Source: an uncultured Kordia sp.
Lineage (GTDB): Bacteria > Bacteroidota > Bacteroidia > Flavobacteriales > Flavobacteriaceae
Assembly: GCF_947489565.1 (NCBI RefSeq)
Contig: NZ_CANLEA010000007.1
Location: forward strand, 62,001-126,000
Reading direction: 5' to 3'
DNA: 64,000 nucleotides
Shown: positions 1 to 8,305 of the stretch, one piece after another
How the letters are laid out: every line of letters begins with the position of its first letter
Position numbering within the stretch: the stretch's first letter is position 1
Notes under the pieces: model-generated
Database searches by the model: none
Told to the model about the DNA's origin: nothing
Seen by the model: only the letters and a program-made list of their open reading frames with translations
Position numbers and translations under genes: made by a program

Positions 1-1360
1 CAACTGCTTCCATGACTGCTTCACTCATGGTCGGATGCGGATGGACAGCTTTTAATACTTCGTGTCCTGTAGTTTCTAATTTTCTACCCAATACAGCTTC
101 GGCAATCATATCAGTCACACCGGCACCAATCATATGGCAGCCTAACCATTCTCCGTATTTAGCATCAAAAATTACTTTTACAAAACCTTCTTTATTTCCA
201 CCTGCGCTAGCTTTTCCAGATGCAGAGAACGGGAACTTACCAACTTTGATATCGTATCCTTGCTCTTTTGCTTGTGCTTCTGTTAAACCAACCGAAGCAA
301 TTTCTGGAGAACAGTACGTACATCCAGGAATATTTCCATAATCTAAGGCTTCTACATGCATTCCTGCAATTTTCTCTACACACAAAATTCCTTCCGCAGA
401 AGCAACGTGAGCTAAAGCTTGTCCTGGCGTAACATCTCCAATTGCGTAATATCCAGGAATATTCGTTTGGTAGTAATCGTTTACTAAGATTTTATCTCTA
501 TCGGTAGCAATTCCAACAGCTTCCAATCCAATATTTTCAATATTTGTTTTAATTCCAACAGCCGATAATACAATGTCAGCTTCTAAAACTTGTTCTCCTT
601 TTTTCGTTTTGACGGTAGCTTTTACGCCATCGCCCGAAGTATCAACCGAAGTAACTTCTGCAGAAGTCATCACTTTAATTCCACTTTTCTTAAACGAACG
701 TTCTAACTGTTTAGAAACATCTGCATCTTCTACAGGAACAATCTTAGGCATATATTCTACAACAGTAACTTCTGTTCCCATTGAGTTATAAAAATAAGCA
801 AACTCCACACCAATCGCTCCAGATCCTACTACGATCATCTTCTTTGGTTGTGTTGGCAAGGTCATTGCTTCGCGGTAGCCAATAACTTTCTTTCCATCTT
901 GTGGCAAGCTTGGCAACTCACGCGAGCGTGCTCCAGTAGCAATCACAATATGTTGTGCACTATATTCGGTTACTTTTCCATCAGCATCTTTTACATCGAT
1001 CTTCTTTCCAGCTTTCAAGGTTCCAAAACCGTTCAATACATCAATCTTATTCTTTTTCATTAAGAACTGAACACCTTTGCTCATTCCGTCAGCAACACCA
1101 CGACTACGTTGTACGACAGCGTCAAAATCCTTATCGTATTCTTTCACTGACAATCCGTAATCTCCAGCATGTTTCAAATATTCAAAAACCTGTGCTGATT
1201 TCAATAAAGCTTTCGTTGGAATACATCCCCAGTTTAAGCAAACTCCACCAAGACTTTCTTTCTCAACGACTGCGGTTTTAAACCCTAATTGAGAAGCTCT
1301 AATGGCAGTTACATATCCACCAGGACCACTTCCTAAAACGATGATATCGTATGTACTCAT
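1..1360 (-). CDS. lpdA: dihydrolipoyl dehydrogenase (E3), C-terminus outside window
   Basis: FAD-dependent E3 subunit of 2-oxoacid dehydrogenase complexes, which reoxidises dihydrolipoamide with NAD+. The reverse strand reads an N-terminal FAD-binding GxGxxG stretch (VLGSGPGGYV), the redox-active disulfide motif GGVCLNWGCIPTK, a second NAD-binding GSGAIGVEFA motif, and a C-terminal dimerisation region containing HPHPTMSE, which carries the catalytic His. About 453 codons are present; only the last few residues are cut by the window edge. The ATG is at 1358-1360, directly before the FAD motif, so the start is secure. It appears monocistronic here, with a long repeat-filled gap upstream. Family recognition is very strong; which dehydrogenase complex it serves cannot be told. 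Confidence 0.96.
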   Translation of the reverse strand, partial: MSTYDIIVLGSGPGGYVTAIRASQLGFKTAVVEKESLGGVCLNWGCIPTKALLKSAQVFEYLKHAGDYGLSVKEYDKDFDAVVQRSRGVADGMSKGVQFLMKKNKIDVLNGFGTLKAGKKIDVKDADGKVTEYSAQHIVIATGARSRELPSLPQDGKKVIGYREAMTLPTQPKKMIVVGSGAIGVEFAYFYNSMGTEVTVVEYMPKIVPVEDADVSKQLERSFKKSGIKVMTSAEVTSVDTSGDGVKATVKTKKGEQVLEADIVLSAVGIKTNIENIGLEAVGIATDRDKILVNDYYQTNIPGYYAIGDVTPGQALAHVASAEGILCVEKIAGMHVEALDYGNIPGCTYCSPEIASVGLTEAQAKEQGYDIKVGKFPFSASGKASAGGNKEGFVKVIFDAKYGEWLGCHMIGAGVTDMIAEAVLGRKLETTGHEVLKAVHPHPTMSEAVMEAV

Positions 1361-1447
1361 ATCTTAAAATTTTGTTGTCTGTTTTTCAAGATGCAAATTT
1401 ACGGAATTCTGCTTTAAGAATAAACTATATGTACTTGTTTTTGATTG

Positions 1448-1516
1448 TTAGGCACGCTTTGCTCTTAGATTGTTAGACTTGCTTTGCTTATAGACACGCT
1501 TGCGCTTTGGGATTGT
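1448..1516 (+). repeat. TTAGAC/CTTTG dispersed repeat, copy 1
   Basis: Contains units such as TTAGGCACGCTTTGCTCTTAG and TTAGACTTGCTTTGCTTATAG. It matches, in the opposite orientation, the repeats at 14680-14768, 16014-16077 and 16792-16853. This copy lies upstream of lpdA and does not supply a stop codon. Confidence 0.6.
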
Positions 1517-1885
1517 GTGTCTTTGTCAATCTATCAATTTGTTTATTCGTTCATTTCGTATATCAATTTCATTCAAGAATTCCAAAGTACGTTTATCGTT
1601 ACTCTCAAATTGACAAATAGACAAAAAGACAAATCAACAAATTGACACAATAAGGAAGTTCCCTTTCGCTACGCTTCAGGTCGCGCTATTCGCTGCAAGT
1701 CCGCGCTCGAAACTCGCTGTGGGCTTTCCACTGCTATCACTAACTCAGTTCGAAGTACGCTTTTTATTTGATACACTGCATGTCAATTCGAGCGCAGTCG
1801 AGAATACTGAGTATTTTATCTTTTGTTGATTTATTGTTGATTAGTTTTTTCGCCCATTTATTCTTTTGTGTTTTATTCTCTAACC

Positions 1886-2008
1886 GTCAGTTCGAGTGTT
1901 TTTGTCATATCGAGTGCAGTCGGGATAGGCAAAAATGTATCGAGAACAGCTCAGAAAATCAAAGTACTTCTCGATACTAAATTTCTTCGAAATTTCACTC
2001 GAAGTGAC
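1886..2008. repeat. imperfect long inverted repeat (TCGAGTG family)
   Basis: Left arm GTCAGTTCGAGTG (1886-1898) pairs with CACTCGAAGTGAC (1996-2008) with one mismatch. Inner arms around TGTATCGAGAA and TTCTCGATAC also pair. The design is the same as the cleaner hairpin at 37616-37725, so this is a dispersed palindromic repeat family. Confidence 0.65.
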
Positions 2009-2040
2009 GTTTAGAGTTTTTCTAGAATAGAATTAGAAAC

Positions 2041-2076
2041 GTCATTACGAGGAAGCATGACGAAGTAATCTGTTTC
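2041..2076 (+). repeat. GTCATTACGAGG-type dispersed repeat, single arm
   Basis: Reads GTCATTACGAGGAAGCATGA followed by CGAAGTAATCTGTTTC. Related arms occur at 15825-15926, 16678-16780 and 37506-37592, where two arms face each other and can form a long hairpin. Confidence 0.6.
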
Positions 2077-2217
2077 TCTATTGTTAGGTTACTATCCGTT
2101 TTTTCAAAACATTCTCAGATACTAACACTTTTACATTTTGAGTTTTTCTTTTTTTGTAGGAAATGTAACATTTGAGTACATTGTAGCAACTAACTTATTG
2201 TAAATACGAGTTAAGAT

Positions 2218-3345
2218 ATGGGAAAGCCGAATTTGGTAATAGATAGAGAGCAAAAAAAAGTTTTTTTGGATGGGGAGATCATAGGTAAAGTAGATACATC
2301 TAATTCGTATTCAGGAAAGGAAGAAGGAGACAGAATTATTATTGAAGATGTATTTAAGTTGGACGATATTTTGATTTCAAATTTGTTTAAATATAATTTT
2401 GAAGATTTGGTAATTACTTTTGATGAGATTTTTTTTTCATGCTATGGTTGGTTGAAAGAATCAGCCCCAGCTTATTACAAATGGTATCCCAATTCGAGTT
2501 CACATATTTATCTGTCTAGATCATGTAAGCCTATAGTTGATCTTCGTCTATTTTTGTACCGTTGGGATTTTTCTTTTAGTGTAAAATCTTTTATTGAAAC
2601 CTTATCTGTTTTCATTCAAAATGATGAAACTATTAGAATTGATTCAGAAATACTAAAGAATCCAAGCCTAGCAACGATAAGTGTATTTTCCTTGTATTTT
2701 GATATAGATATAGAATTTAAAAAAATTAAAGTTTTATATGAAGAGGTCGTAGAACAGTTAAAACTAAAAATAGATTTAACAATTTCAGAATTAACTCAAC
2801 AAAATAACTCAAACCTATCAAACACCTTCACATTCCCACCAGAAATCCAAAGTTCCTGTGAGCAATATCTTATCTACTTCGCCACATTCTTAAAAGACAT
2901 CGGTATCAATGCAGAAACCAAAATTGAATCCAAAGCACATAAAACCTTATTTACCGTAATTCCAGCAAATGGAGAAGAAGCGTTGGATAAAATCAAAAAA
3001 GCACTGCAAATATATTTGTCGCTACCAGAAAGTCCAGAGTTTGAAAGTGTCGCTTCAGAGTTTACAGATATGTCTGTACAAAGGTTAGCTTCACAAGTCT
3101 ATTTTTATAAATCTCAATTAGCTTTAGCAAGTGTGATGTTACAAGAGAAAGACAAACAAATTAAGAGTTTGAATATGAAAGTTTACCAACAAGAAGCTTC
3201 TGTTGAATTGCAAGTTTTAGAAGAAAAAAATGAAGAAAAGGTTTTTGGTGGCTTAGTAACAATTACTGAATTTAAATTGAACGGATTTAAAATCAATTCT
3301 CCAGAAATGGTACGCTTTTTAAAGAGAGTTTTTAAAATAAAATAA
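2218..3345 (+). CDS. hypothetical protein, 375 aa
   Basis: I do not recognise the family. The product is 375 residues, soluble, with no signal peptide or membrane segment. Residues about 190-265 look like a compact alpha/beta domain (a conserved-looking stretch around SSCEQYLIYFATFLKDIGI followed by an acidic NGEEALDKIKKAL helix). Residues about 285-330 form a probable coiled coil rich in Gln, Lys and Glu. The tail from about 340 is short and basic. The ATG at 2218 starts the frame and has no Shine-Dalgarno sequence, as is usual in this phylum. The stop is followed directly by heptanucleotide repeats. The gene stands alone; codon use looks like its neighbours. Confidence 0.7.
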   Translation: MGKPNLVIDREQKKVFLDGEIIGKVDTSNSYSGKEEGDRIIIEDVFKLDDILISNLFKYNFEDLVITFDEIFFSCYGWLKESAPAYYKWYPNSSSHIYLSRSCKPIVDLRLFLYRWDFSFSVKSFIETLSVFIQNDETIRIDSEILKNPSLATISVFSLYFDIDIEFKKIKVLYEEVVEQLKLKIDLTISELTQQNNSNLSNTFTFPPEIQSSCEQYLIYFATFLKDIGINAETKIESKAHKTLFTVIPANGEEALDKIKKALQIYLSLPESPEFESVASEFTDMSVQRLASQVYFYKSQLALASVMLQEKDKQIKSLNMKVYQQEASVELQVLEEKNEEKVFGGLVTITEFKLNGFKINSPEMVRFLKRVFKIK

Positions 3346-3346
3346 A

Positions 3347-3421
3347 ATGTAAAATGCTAAATTTTAAATGTAAAAGTAATTTCCCCAACACCCAACACCC
3401 AACACCCAACACCCAACACCC
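3347..3421 (+). repeat. heptanucleotide repeat tract (ATGTAAA-type then five CCCAACA)
   Basis: The tract is organised in steps of seven bases: ATGTAAA, ATGCTAA, ATTTTAA, ATGTAAA and AGTAATT, then, after a short junction, five perfect CCCAACA units (3384-3418) and CCC. It ends six bases before the ATG of the kinase-like gene at 3427. A similar heptad tract is at 37340-37402. Confidence 0.85.
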
Positions 3422-3426
3422 AAAAA

Positions 3427-3960
3427 ATGAAACTCCTCCTCATCGGTGCCTCAGGCTCAGGAACCACAACACTTGGAAAAGCATTGGCGAAAGCAACTTC
3501 ATTTCCACACTTAGATGTAGATGCTTATTATTGGAAACCTACGAATCCGCCATTTCAAGAGAAAGTTGATGTAGCTGAGAGACAAGCACATTTACAAACA
3601 GCTTTTGAGAAATATGAAAATGTCATTGTCAGCGGTTCGTTGGTCAGTTGGGGAAATTATTGGAAAACGGCATTCGATTTGGTAGTTTTTGTCACCTTAG
3701 ACAAAGACATTCGCATGATACGCTTACAACAACGAGAATATGAACGTTACGGAAATCAACTAGAAACGGATTCGAAAATCAAAGCGACTTCGGAAGCATT
3801 TCTCAATTGGGCAAAACAGTATGACAATCCAACATTTACAGGTCGTTCTATCAAAATTCATCGCGATTGGTTGGCGTCACTTTCTTGTGAAATTATGGAG
3901 ATCAATAGTGAAGATTCTGTACAAAATAACGTTTTAAAAATACAAAGTCGTTTCAATTAA
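3427..3960 (+). CDS. P-loop nucleoside/adenylate kinase-like protein
   Basis: Small P-loop NTPase of 177 residues. The Walker A motif GASGSGTTT lies at residues 7-15, followed by a LDVDAYYW segment typical of adenylate-kinase-like and topology-modulation-type (FlaR-like) kinases, where an Asp binds the substrate region. RLQQREYERYG around residues 100-110 looks like a lid with Arg residues. The natural substrate is unknown. The translation start lies directly downstream of five CCCAACA repeats, so the 5' untranslated region is unusual and may vary in length. An overlapping frame through the repeats (from 3354) is not likely to be real. Family level is fairly sure, exact function not. Confidence 0.8.
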   Translation: MKLLLIGASGSGTTTLGKALAKATSFPHLDVDAYYWKPTNPPFQEKVDVAERQAHLQTAFEKYENVIVSGSLVSWGNYWKTAFDLVVFVTLDKDIRMIRLQQREYERYGNQLETDSKIKATSEAFLNWAKQYDNPTFTGRSIKIHRDWLASLSCEIMEINSEDSVQNNVLKIQSRFN

Positions 3961-4062
3961 AAATAAAAGAAGTTGTAACACTTTTTAAAATACAACTACA
4001 CATAATTTGTATCTTTTGAAAACCAAAAGTGAAGATCTCAGCTAGAAATTTAATATAAACTA

Positions 4063-4647
4063 TTGAAAGAAAACTATCATTTTAATCCTTTTGCAGGTGT
4101 TTTAGATCATGAAGTCAATCATACGATTGTACCGAGATTTCCTATTTCAGAGATTGTTGCAGCAATAGAAAATAATCAATCGATTGCCATAGAACTGATA
4201 GGCAAACAAGGACGCGGAAAAACAACACATCTGATTTGGTTGCAACAGCAATTACCTGAATATCCAATCTTTCATTTAGGAAAAAATACAGAGATAACCG
4301 AGATACTTCAGCATGCTTCGGAAGTTGTTTTTGTGGATAGTATTCATCACTTAAATTTCAAAGAACGCTTACAGCTATTTAAGGCAAAAAGAGTCGTGAT
4401 TTACACCACACATTATACGCGAAAACTCTCGTGTGTATTGACACAGAAAAAGCTGAAAGTCATTCGTTTCAAAGGAATTGATATTCACACATTAAAAAAA
4501 ATCATAAACAATCGATTATCATTAGCACAAAAAGATAACCAAAAGCAAGAAATACAGGTAAGTGAAAGCGAGTTGCAGGAACTCATCAAAAAATATGGAG
4601 ACAATTACCGAGGAATTATAAATAAATTATACGAAAACTATCAATGA
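4063..4647 (+). CDS. P-loop ATPase, STAND/AAA-like, 194 aa
   Basis: Predicted cytosolic ATPase. Walker A is GKQGRGKTT at about residues 46-54. A hydrophobic strand ending in Asp (EVVFVDSIHH, about residues 87-96) is a good Walker B candidate, followed by an ERLQLFKAKRVVIYTTHYTRKL sensor-like region. The C-terminal 60 residues are helical. The reading frame has a stop codon at 4051 and no ATG before the P-loop, so TTG at 4063 is the likely start. It overlaps the next gene by four bases (ATGA), indicating coupled translation with the arrestin-like membrane protein. I cannot assign a pathway. Confidence 0.78.
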   Translation: MKENYHFNPFAGVLDHEVNHTIVPRFPISEIVAAIENNQSIAIELIGKQGRGKTTHLIWLQQQLPEYPIFHLGKNTEITEILQHASEVVFVDSIHHLNFKERLQLFKAKRVVIYTTHYTRKLSCVLTQKKLKVIRFKGIDIHTLKKIINNRLSLAQKDNQKQEIQVSESELQELIKKYGDNYRGIINKLYENYQ

Positions 4648-5672
4648 GCAGTTCAACACTACAAGCAGAAATATGTATAGATGAAGTACACAAAGGCGAA
4701 GTTTGTACAGGATATTTGGATATTGTATCTACTGAAGATATTCTCATGGATGAAATTACTGCCAAAATATACTTTGAAGCGCGTGGAAAAATGAGTGGTT
4801 ACAAAAACGAAGTACTTTCGTTTTCCATCATCACAGAACCAATATTGATAAAAGCAGGAGAAGAAAATAGCATTCCTTTTTCATTTGAAATCAATGATTT
4901 TGTGGAAAGCTATGAAGGCAAAAATGTGAGTTTTACGTACACATGCGAGGTCATGATGCATGTAGATGAGGAAGATTTTAAAAAGTTAGGATTGAATTTT
5001 TTAGCAAGTGTAAAATCATTCATCACTTCCGATAAAAGATTACGCGCGCAAAAACAATTTGAAGTCGCAGACCTTCATAATACCTATAGTGTAAAAGAAG
5101 GTACATATGATTTTAAGCTGAAACTCAATTATATATTACCCTTAGCAATTGCTGTAATTTTATTTTTGATATACATATCGTTGATTCCAGAATTCGATCT
5201 TAGTTTTACGATTCTGGGTATTGTAATCTTGATTACGTTTACGTTTATGATACATTATTATCTCGAAGATGCTTTGGGAAGATTGACCATGAAATTAGCA
5301 GATGACGATGATGAAAACTTTCATTGCGCGATTGAAAAGACAAAAAAAATTAATTTAAAAGAACAGCATGTCTATTATGAAATCATTGAAGAAGTTGTAG
5401 ACAATCGAGGTACAAGTTCTAGTACTAATAGACAGGAGTTATATAAATCATTTCGTAAAGAAATGAAGAGTTTTAAAAAAAATACAGCTTTCACATTTCC
5501 GTATCCAGGCAATTTGAGCTATGCAACGATGGAGCAAAAAGATGTAAAGATTTATTGGCGCATGTGTATTACGGGCGTTTCTAATTTAGGTCTAAAATTA
5601 AAATATGTATCCGAATTTGAAGTCAAAAAAAACAAACCTATTCACAACAAAGAAGGTTTAGTGAAATTTTAA
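4644..5672 (+). CDS. membrane protein with arrestin-like beta domains
   Basis: The product has 342 residues. Residues about 1-130 have the strand pattern of an arrestin/Spo0M-like beta-sandwich (KGEVCTGYLDIVSTEDI, later IPFSFEINDF and a GKNVSFTYTCEV strand). Two adjacent hydrophobic segments at about 160-205 form a membrane hairpin. The region from about 225 to the end repeats the same FPYP...VKIYWRM...V pattern and may be a second beta-sandwich. There is no signal peptide. Translation is coupled to the preceding ATPase through ATGA. A scaffold or adaptor role is an inference from the fold; the arrestin call is by eye. Confidence 0.65.
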   Translation: MSSSTLQAEICIDEVHKGEVCTGYLDIVSTEDILMDEITAKIYFEARGKMSGYKNEVLSFSIITEPILIKAGEENSIPFSFEINDFVESYEGKNVSFTYTCEVMMHVDEEDFKKLGLNFLASVKSFITSDKRLRAQKQFEVADLHNTYSVKEGTYDFKLKLNYILPLAIAVILFLIYISLIPEFDLSFTILGIVILITFTFMIHYYLEDALGRLTMKLADDDDENFHCAIEKTKKINLKEQHVYYEIIEEVVDNRGTSSSTNRQELYKSFRKEMKSFKKNTAFTFPYPGNLSYATMEQKDVKIYWRMCITGVSNLGLKLKYVSEFEVKKNKPIHNKEGLVKF

Positions 5673-5776
5673 GAACGTTTAAATAAGGATTCTCATAAAT
5701 TTAAGGAAATCGAGTATGTTTGCATTTCATTAAATAATAAAAATAACAGATGATTTCATCTTTAAAACGAATTACA

Positions 5777-6738
5777 ATGCATAAATTTTTTCCCTACTTT
5801 CTAGCAATCATCATTTTGGTGAGCTGTACACAAAAACCAGCAGAAGGTGTTGTGTACGAAGATTTTAAAAATGATTTAGAAACACTTAAGTTTCAAGGGA
5901 AAGTAAAAAAAGTAGTAACACAAAATGCAGATTTCGAAAGTTCTTCAAGTGACAAACTGGAACCTGCAATACTAGCTGAAGTACAAGAATTTTCAGCAGA
6001 TGGTTTTTTACTAAATTCTGAAGTGTACGATTACAAAGGAGAATTAGATAAAAAAACAACATATGCATATGATGATGAAAATAAGTTGACGAAAAAGTAT
6101 GTTGTCAGTCCAGGAGATGAAATATTTAAAACAGAAACAGAAATGCTTTTACGTATCGCGGAAAGCAAAGAGCAACGATCTAGAACATATAAAGTATATA
6201 CAGATAGTGTTTTGGACTATACAATGACGTATTTTGATGACAAACACGACAATATAAAGCCATAAGATCGTACAAAGAAACAACCTTAGAAGAAACATAT
6301 AACAACATATATGTTCATGACAATAAACTAGCATTACGACTCAAAATTCAGGAAGCGAAACCAGATGATACGTTGGGGACATTTATATATGATGATAAAA
6401 AACGAGTTATTGAAGAAACTACGTATCTTAGTTTTACCCAATACAAAGAAGAATATACGTATGAAGGAGACATGTTGGTACAACAAAAAACATATCGTGT
6501 AAACAAAGCAGGAGACGCCTACGATATTTCAATACAAAAGTTTAATGAATACTACCATCCAATATACAAGTCATTTGACAACAAGAAAACTGTAATGGAA
6601 GATAAGTTTGAGTATGAATATGATGCAAAAGGAAATTGGATAAAGAAGACAAAATATTATAAATCAGTCCTTGACAAAGCTGGCGATTTTACAAAAACTA
6701 GCGTTATGTTGAGAGATATTACATATTACGATGAATAA
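5777..6738 (+). pseudogene. YD-repeat-like lipoprotein gene broken by a single-base frameshift
   Basis: The first part reads a lipoprotein signal peptide (MHKFFPYFLAIIILVSC, Cys at about residue 17; an ATG nine codons upstream at 5750 is possible) and stops at 6263-6265 after YFDDKHDNIKP. A different frame then continues without a gap (AIRSYKETTLEETYNN...) to 6738 and ends with EYDAKGNWIKK and RDITYYDE. The joined protein aligns along its length with the intact lipoprotein at 13702-14655 (NYDAHKNAVKI there; EYDAQGNWIKK and RDITYW at the end). Adding one A to the AAA run at 6256-6258 restores a single frame of about 320 residues. Either a true mutation or a homopolymer sequencing error. Confidence 0.85.
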
Positions 6739-6756
6739 AAAAACAAAAAGCAACGC

Positions 6757-7233
6757 ATGAGCAATTCATTAAAACCTCAAAAAAATAATATTGACGACAT
6801 TCAGTTTCCTCCACATGACGGAAACAATCAACAAAGAGAAGTAGTATTTGTAGAAAGAAGAGGCGCACCAACGATGCTGACTATTCTTGTGATATTTACC
6901 ATCATTGGATCGTTGTTCTCTATGGGAAAATCGCTTTTCTATGATACGGTGGAATCATATTTTGGTTTTGGCGGAAGTTATACTTATTGGGTATATGCTT
7001 TAACTTGTGCAGGAACAATGATTGGCGCTATTATGATGCTTTCCAAAAGACTGAAAGGTTTGTATCTCTATTCGGCATGTCAAATCATTTTTATTGCCAT
7101 GTTTATATTGAGTAGAATTCCTTCGGCAGATGTATATTATTCTACAAGTTATACCATGTTGGTGGCATTACCCGCAATAATCTTCTTAGTGTTGTATTGG
7201 TCGAAAGATATTAGAGATTATTTGACGAAATAA
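6757..7233 (+). CDS. four-helix membrane protein, 158 aa
   Basis: Unknown function. A soluble N-terminal tail of about 40 residues is followed by four hydrophobic segments (about 45-62, 73-95, 105-122 and 132-150) and a basic end (SKDIRDYLTK). It is a clear paralogue of the protein at 9096-9599: both share PT-I-L....GSLF..G..L.YD, KGLY.Y, and ILYWxKDIR. The 9096 protein has a zinc ribbon where this one has a polar tail. The ATG lies 19 bases after the frameshifted lipoprotein gene, so the two are probably co-transcribed with the lipoprotein that follows. Confidence 0.75.
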   Translation: MSNSLKPQKNNIDDIQFPPHDGNNQQREVVFVERRGAPTMLTILVIFTIIGSLFSMGKSLFYDTVESYFGFGGSYTYWVYALTCAGTMIGAIMMLSKRLKGLYLYSACQIIFIAMFILSRIPSADVYYSTSYTMLVALPAIIFLVLYWSKDIRDYLTK

Positions 7234-7242
7234 ATATTGATC

Positions 7243-7875
7243 ATGAAAAAAATACAGTTTAAAAAACAATTATTCTTTCTGAGTATATGTCTGCTTGTTT
7301 TTGCTTGTAAAGAAGTTGATCCCAACAAGCAAATTGATGAAGGTTATGTGAGTGATCAAGTCTATACAAGCAAAGAAATTGGATGGCAAATACTAATTCC
7401 TAATGGTTGGGATATTGTGACCAAAGAACAAAGTGATCAATATTCAGAAAGAGGGAAAGAAATATTTAAAGAAGGACTTGGTGTCGAGATAGATGATTCT
7501 CAATTAAAAGATTTAATAAGTTTTAAAAAGAATCAGTTCAATATATTTATTTCAAGTTCAGAGCCTTTTAAAGAAGACTTTGAAGGTGAATGGGAACAAA
7601 ATAATGCAGATTTAAAATATTATCTATATGAAATGTTTAAGAATAATGGAGTCAATGTAGATTCAACAGCAACCACAACAGTTCGCATTGATGGACTCGA
7701 TTTTAAACGTTATGGATTTACAATAAAAAAAACAAGTGGAGAAGTGATCCTAAACCAATTGATGTATATCAAGTTGATTAATGGGCATTCATTCAGTGTA
7801 AATATTAATTATAATAATGAGAGAGACAAAAAGGTCATGTTAAAAGCATTATTCGATTCTCAATTTAGAAAATAA
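7243..7875 (+). CDS. lipoprotein, 210 aa
   Basis: The signal peptide MKKIQFKKQLFFLSICLLVFAC has Cys22 as the probable lipidated residue; this supports the ATG at 7243 over a TTG two codons earlier. The mature part starts KEVDPNKQID, holds a GWQILIPNGWDIVTKEQ segment resembling proteins of the PsbP/DUF1795-like fold (single alpha/beta domain with repeated F..E-G.. strands), and ends with INYNNERDKKVMLKAL. That fold assignment is tentative. It sits in a run of small envelope genes spaced by 10-30 bases (6757 to 9599), likely one transcript. Confidence 0.72.
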   Translation: MKKIQFKKQLFFLSICLLVFACKEVDPNKQIDEGYVSDQVYTSKEIGWQILIPNGWDIVTKEQSDQYSERGKEIFKEGLGVEIDDSQLKDLISFKKNQFNIFISSSEPFKEDFEGEWEQNNADLKYYLYEMFKNNGVNVDSTATTTVRIDGLDFKRYGFTIKKTSGEVILNQLMYIKLINGHSFSVNINYNNERDKKVMLKALFDSQFRK

Positions 7876-7886
7876 AAACAACATAC

Positions 7887-8282
7887 GTGTACGAATTTAT
7901 AGAACAAAGTACTTATATTTTTGACAGCATATTGATGCCTATTTTTTTCTGGTATTCTCTAGGTTTAGTTGCCTTAAAACTCGCAGATGCAATAAAACCA
8001 AAGTTTTTTAGGATCGATCAGAAAATTTGTAAAGTCATTTCCATACTTGGAATCGTATATATATTTGCAACGCTGATCGTATGTTATGCGTATCATGAAG
8101 CAATTATGATGGTGTCAGGAATGGAACCTAATTCGGGCAGAGTTCCATTACATTTTTGGTTTTTAATATTATGGCGACCGCTGCTATTATTCATGTTTAC
8201 ACAATTACTTAGAGTGGAACAGATGAGTAATTCTATGGTATTCAGAGGAATTACCGCTGTGTTATTTTTAATTATTCGCTAG
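7887..8282 (+). CDS. small integral membrane protein, 131 aa
   Basis: Four hydrophobic segments (about residues 11-33, 48-68, 87-106 and 112-130) fill most of this protein, with a short KPKFFRIDQK cytoplasmic loop. No ATG exists before the first helix; GTG at 7887, 11 bases after the previous stop, is the likely start. Function unknown. Position in the run of membrane and lipoprotein genes suggests an envelope role, which is inference only. Confidence 0.62.
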   Translation: MYEFIEQSTYIFDSILMPIFFWYSLGLVALKLADAIKPKFFRIDQKICKVISILGIVYIFATLIVCYAYHEAIMMVSGMEPNSGRVPLHFWFLILWRPLLLFMFTQLLRVEQMSNSMVFRGITAVLFLIIR

Positions 8283-8305
8283 ATTTTTTTTTAAGAACAA
8301 TCTCA

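Larger units (their letters stand above)
1361..2217. other. gene-free intergenic stretch rich in dispersed repeats
   Basis: I see no convincing gene in these 857 bases. It holds a plus-strand TTAGACTT-type repeat (1448-1516), a stretch resembling gene-end debris (1660-1760), an imperfect long inverted repeat built on TCGAGTG / CACTCGA (1886-2008), and one copy of a GTCATTACGAGG-type repeat (2041-2076). Short open frames through it look like repeat translations, not proteins. The lpdA promoter (minus) and the promoter of the gene starting at 2218 (plus) must lie near its two ends. Confidence 0.7.

Noticed and set aside
1768-1980. Open frame in the gap downstream of 1361
   Set aside because: It lies across the TCGAGTG inverted repeat and has no protein-like composition or homologue that I recognise.
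3354-3569. Open frame through the CCCAACA repeats overlapping the kinase-like gene
   Set aside because: It translates the repeat into Pro-Asn-Thr-Gln-His and then runs out of frame through a well-supported P-loop gene.
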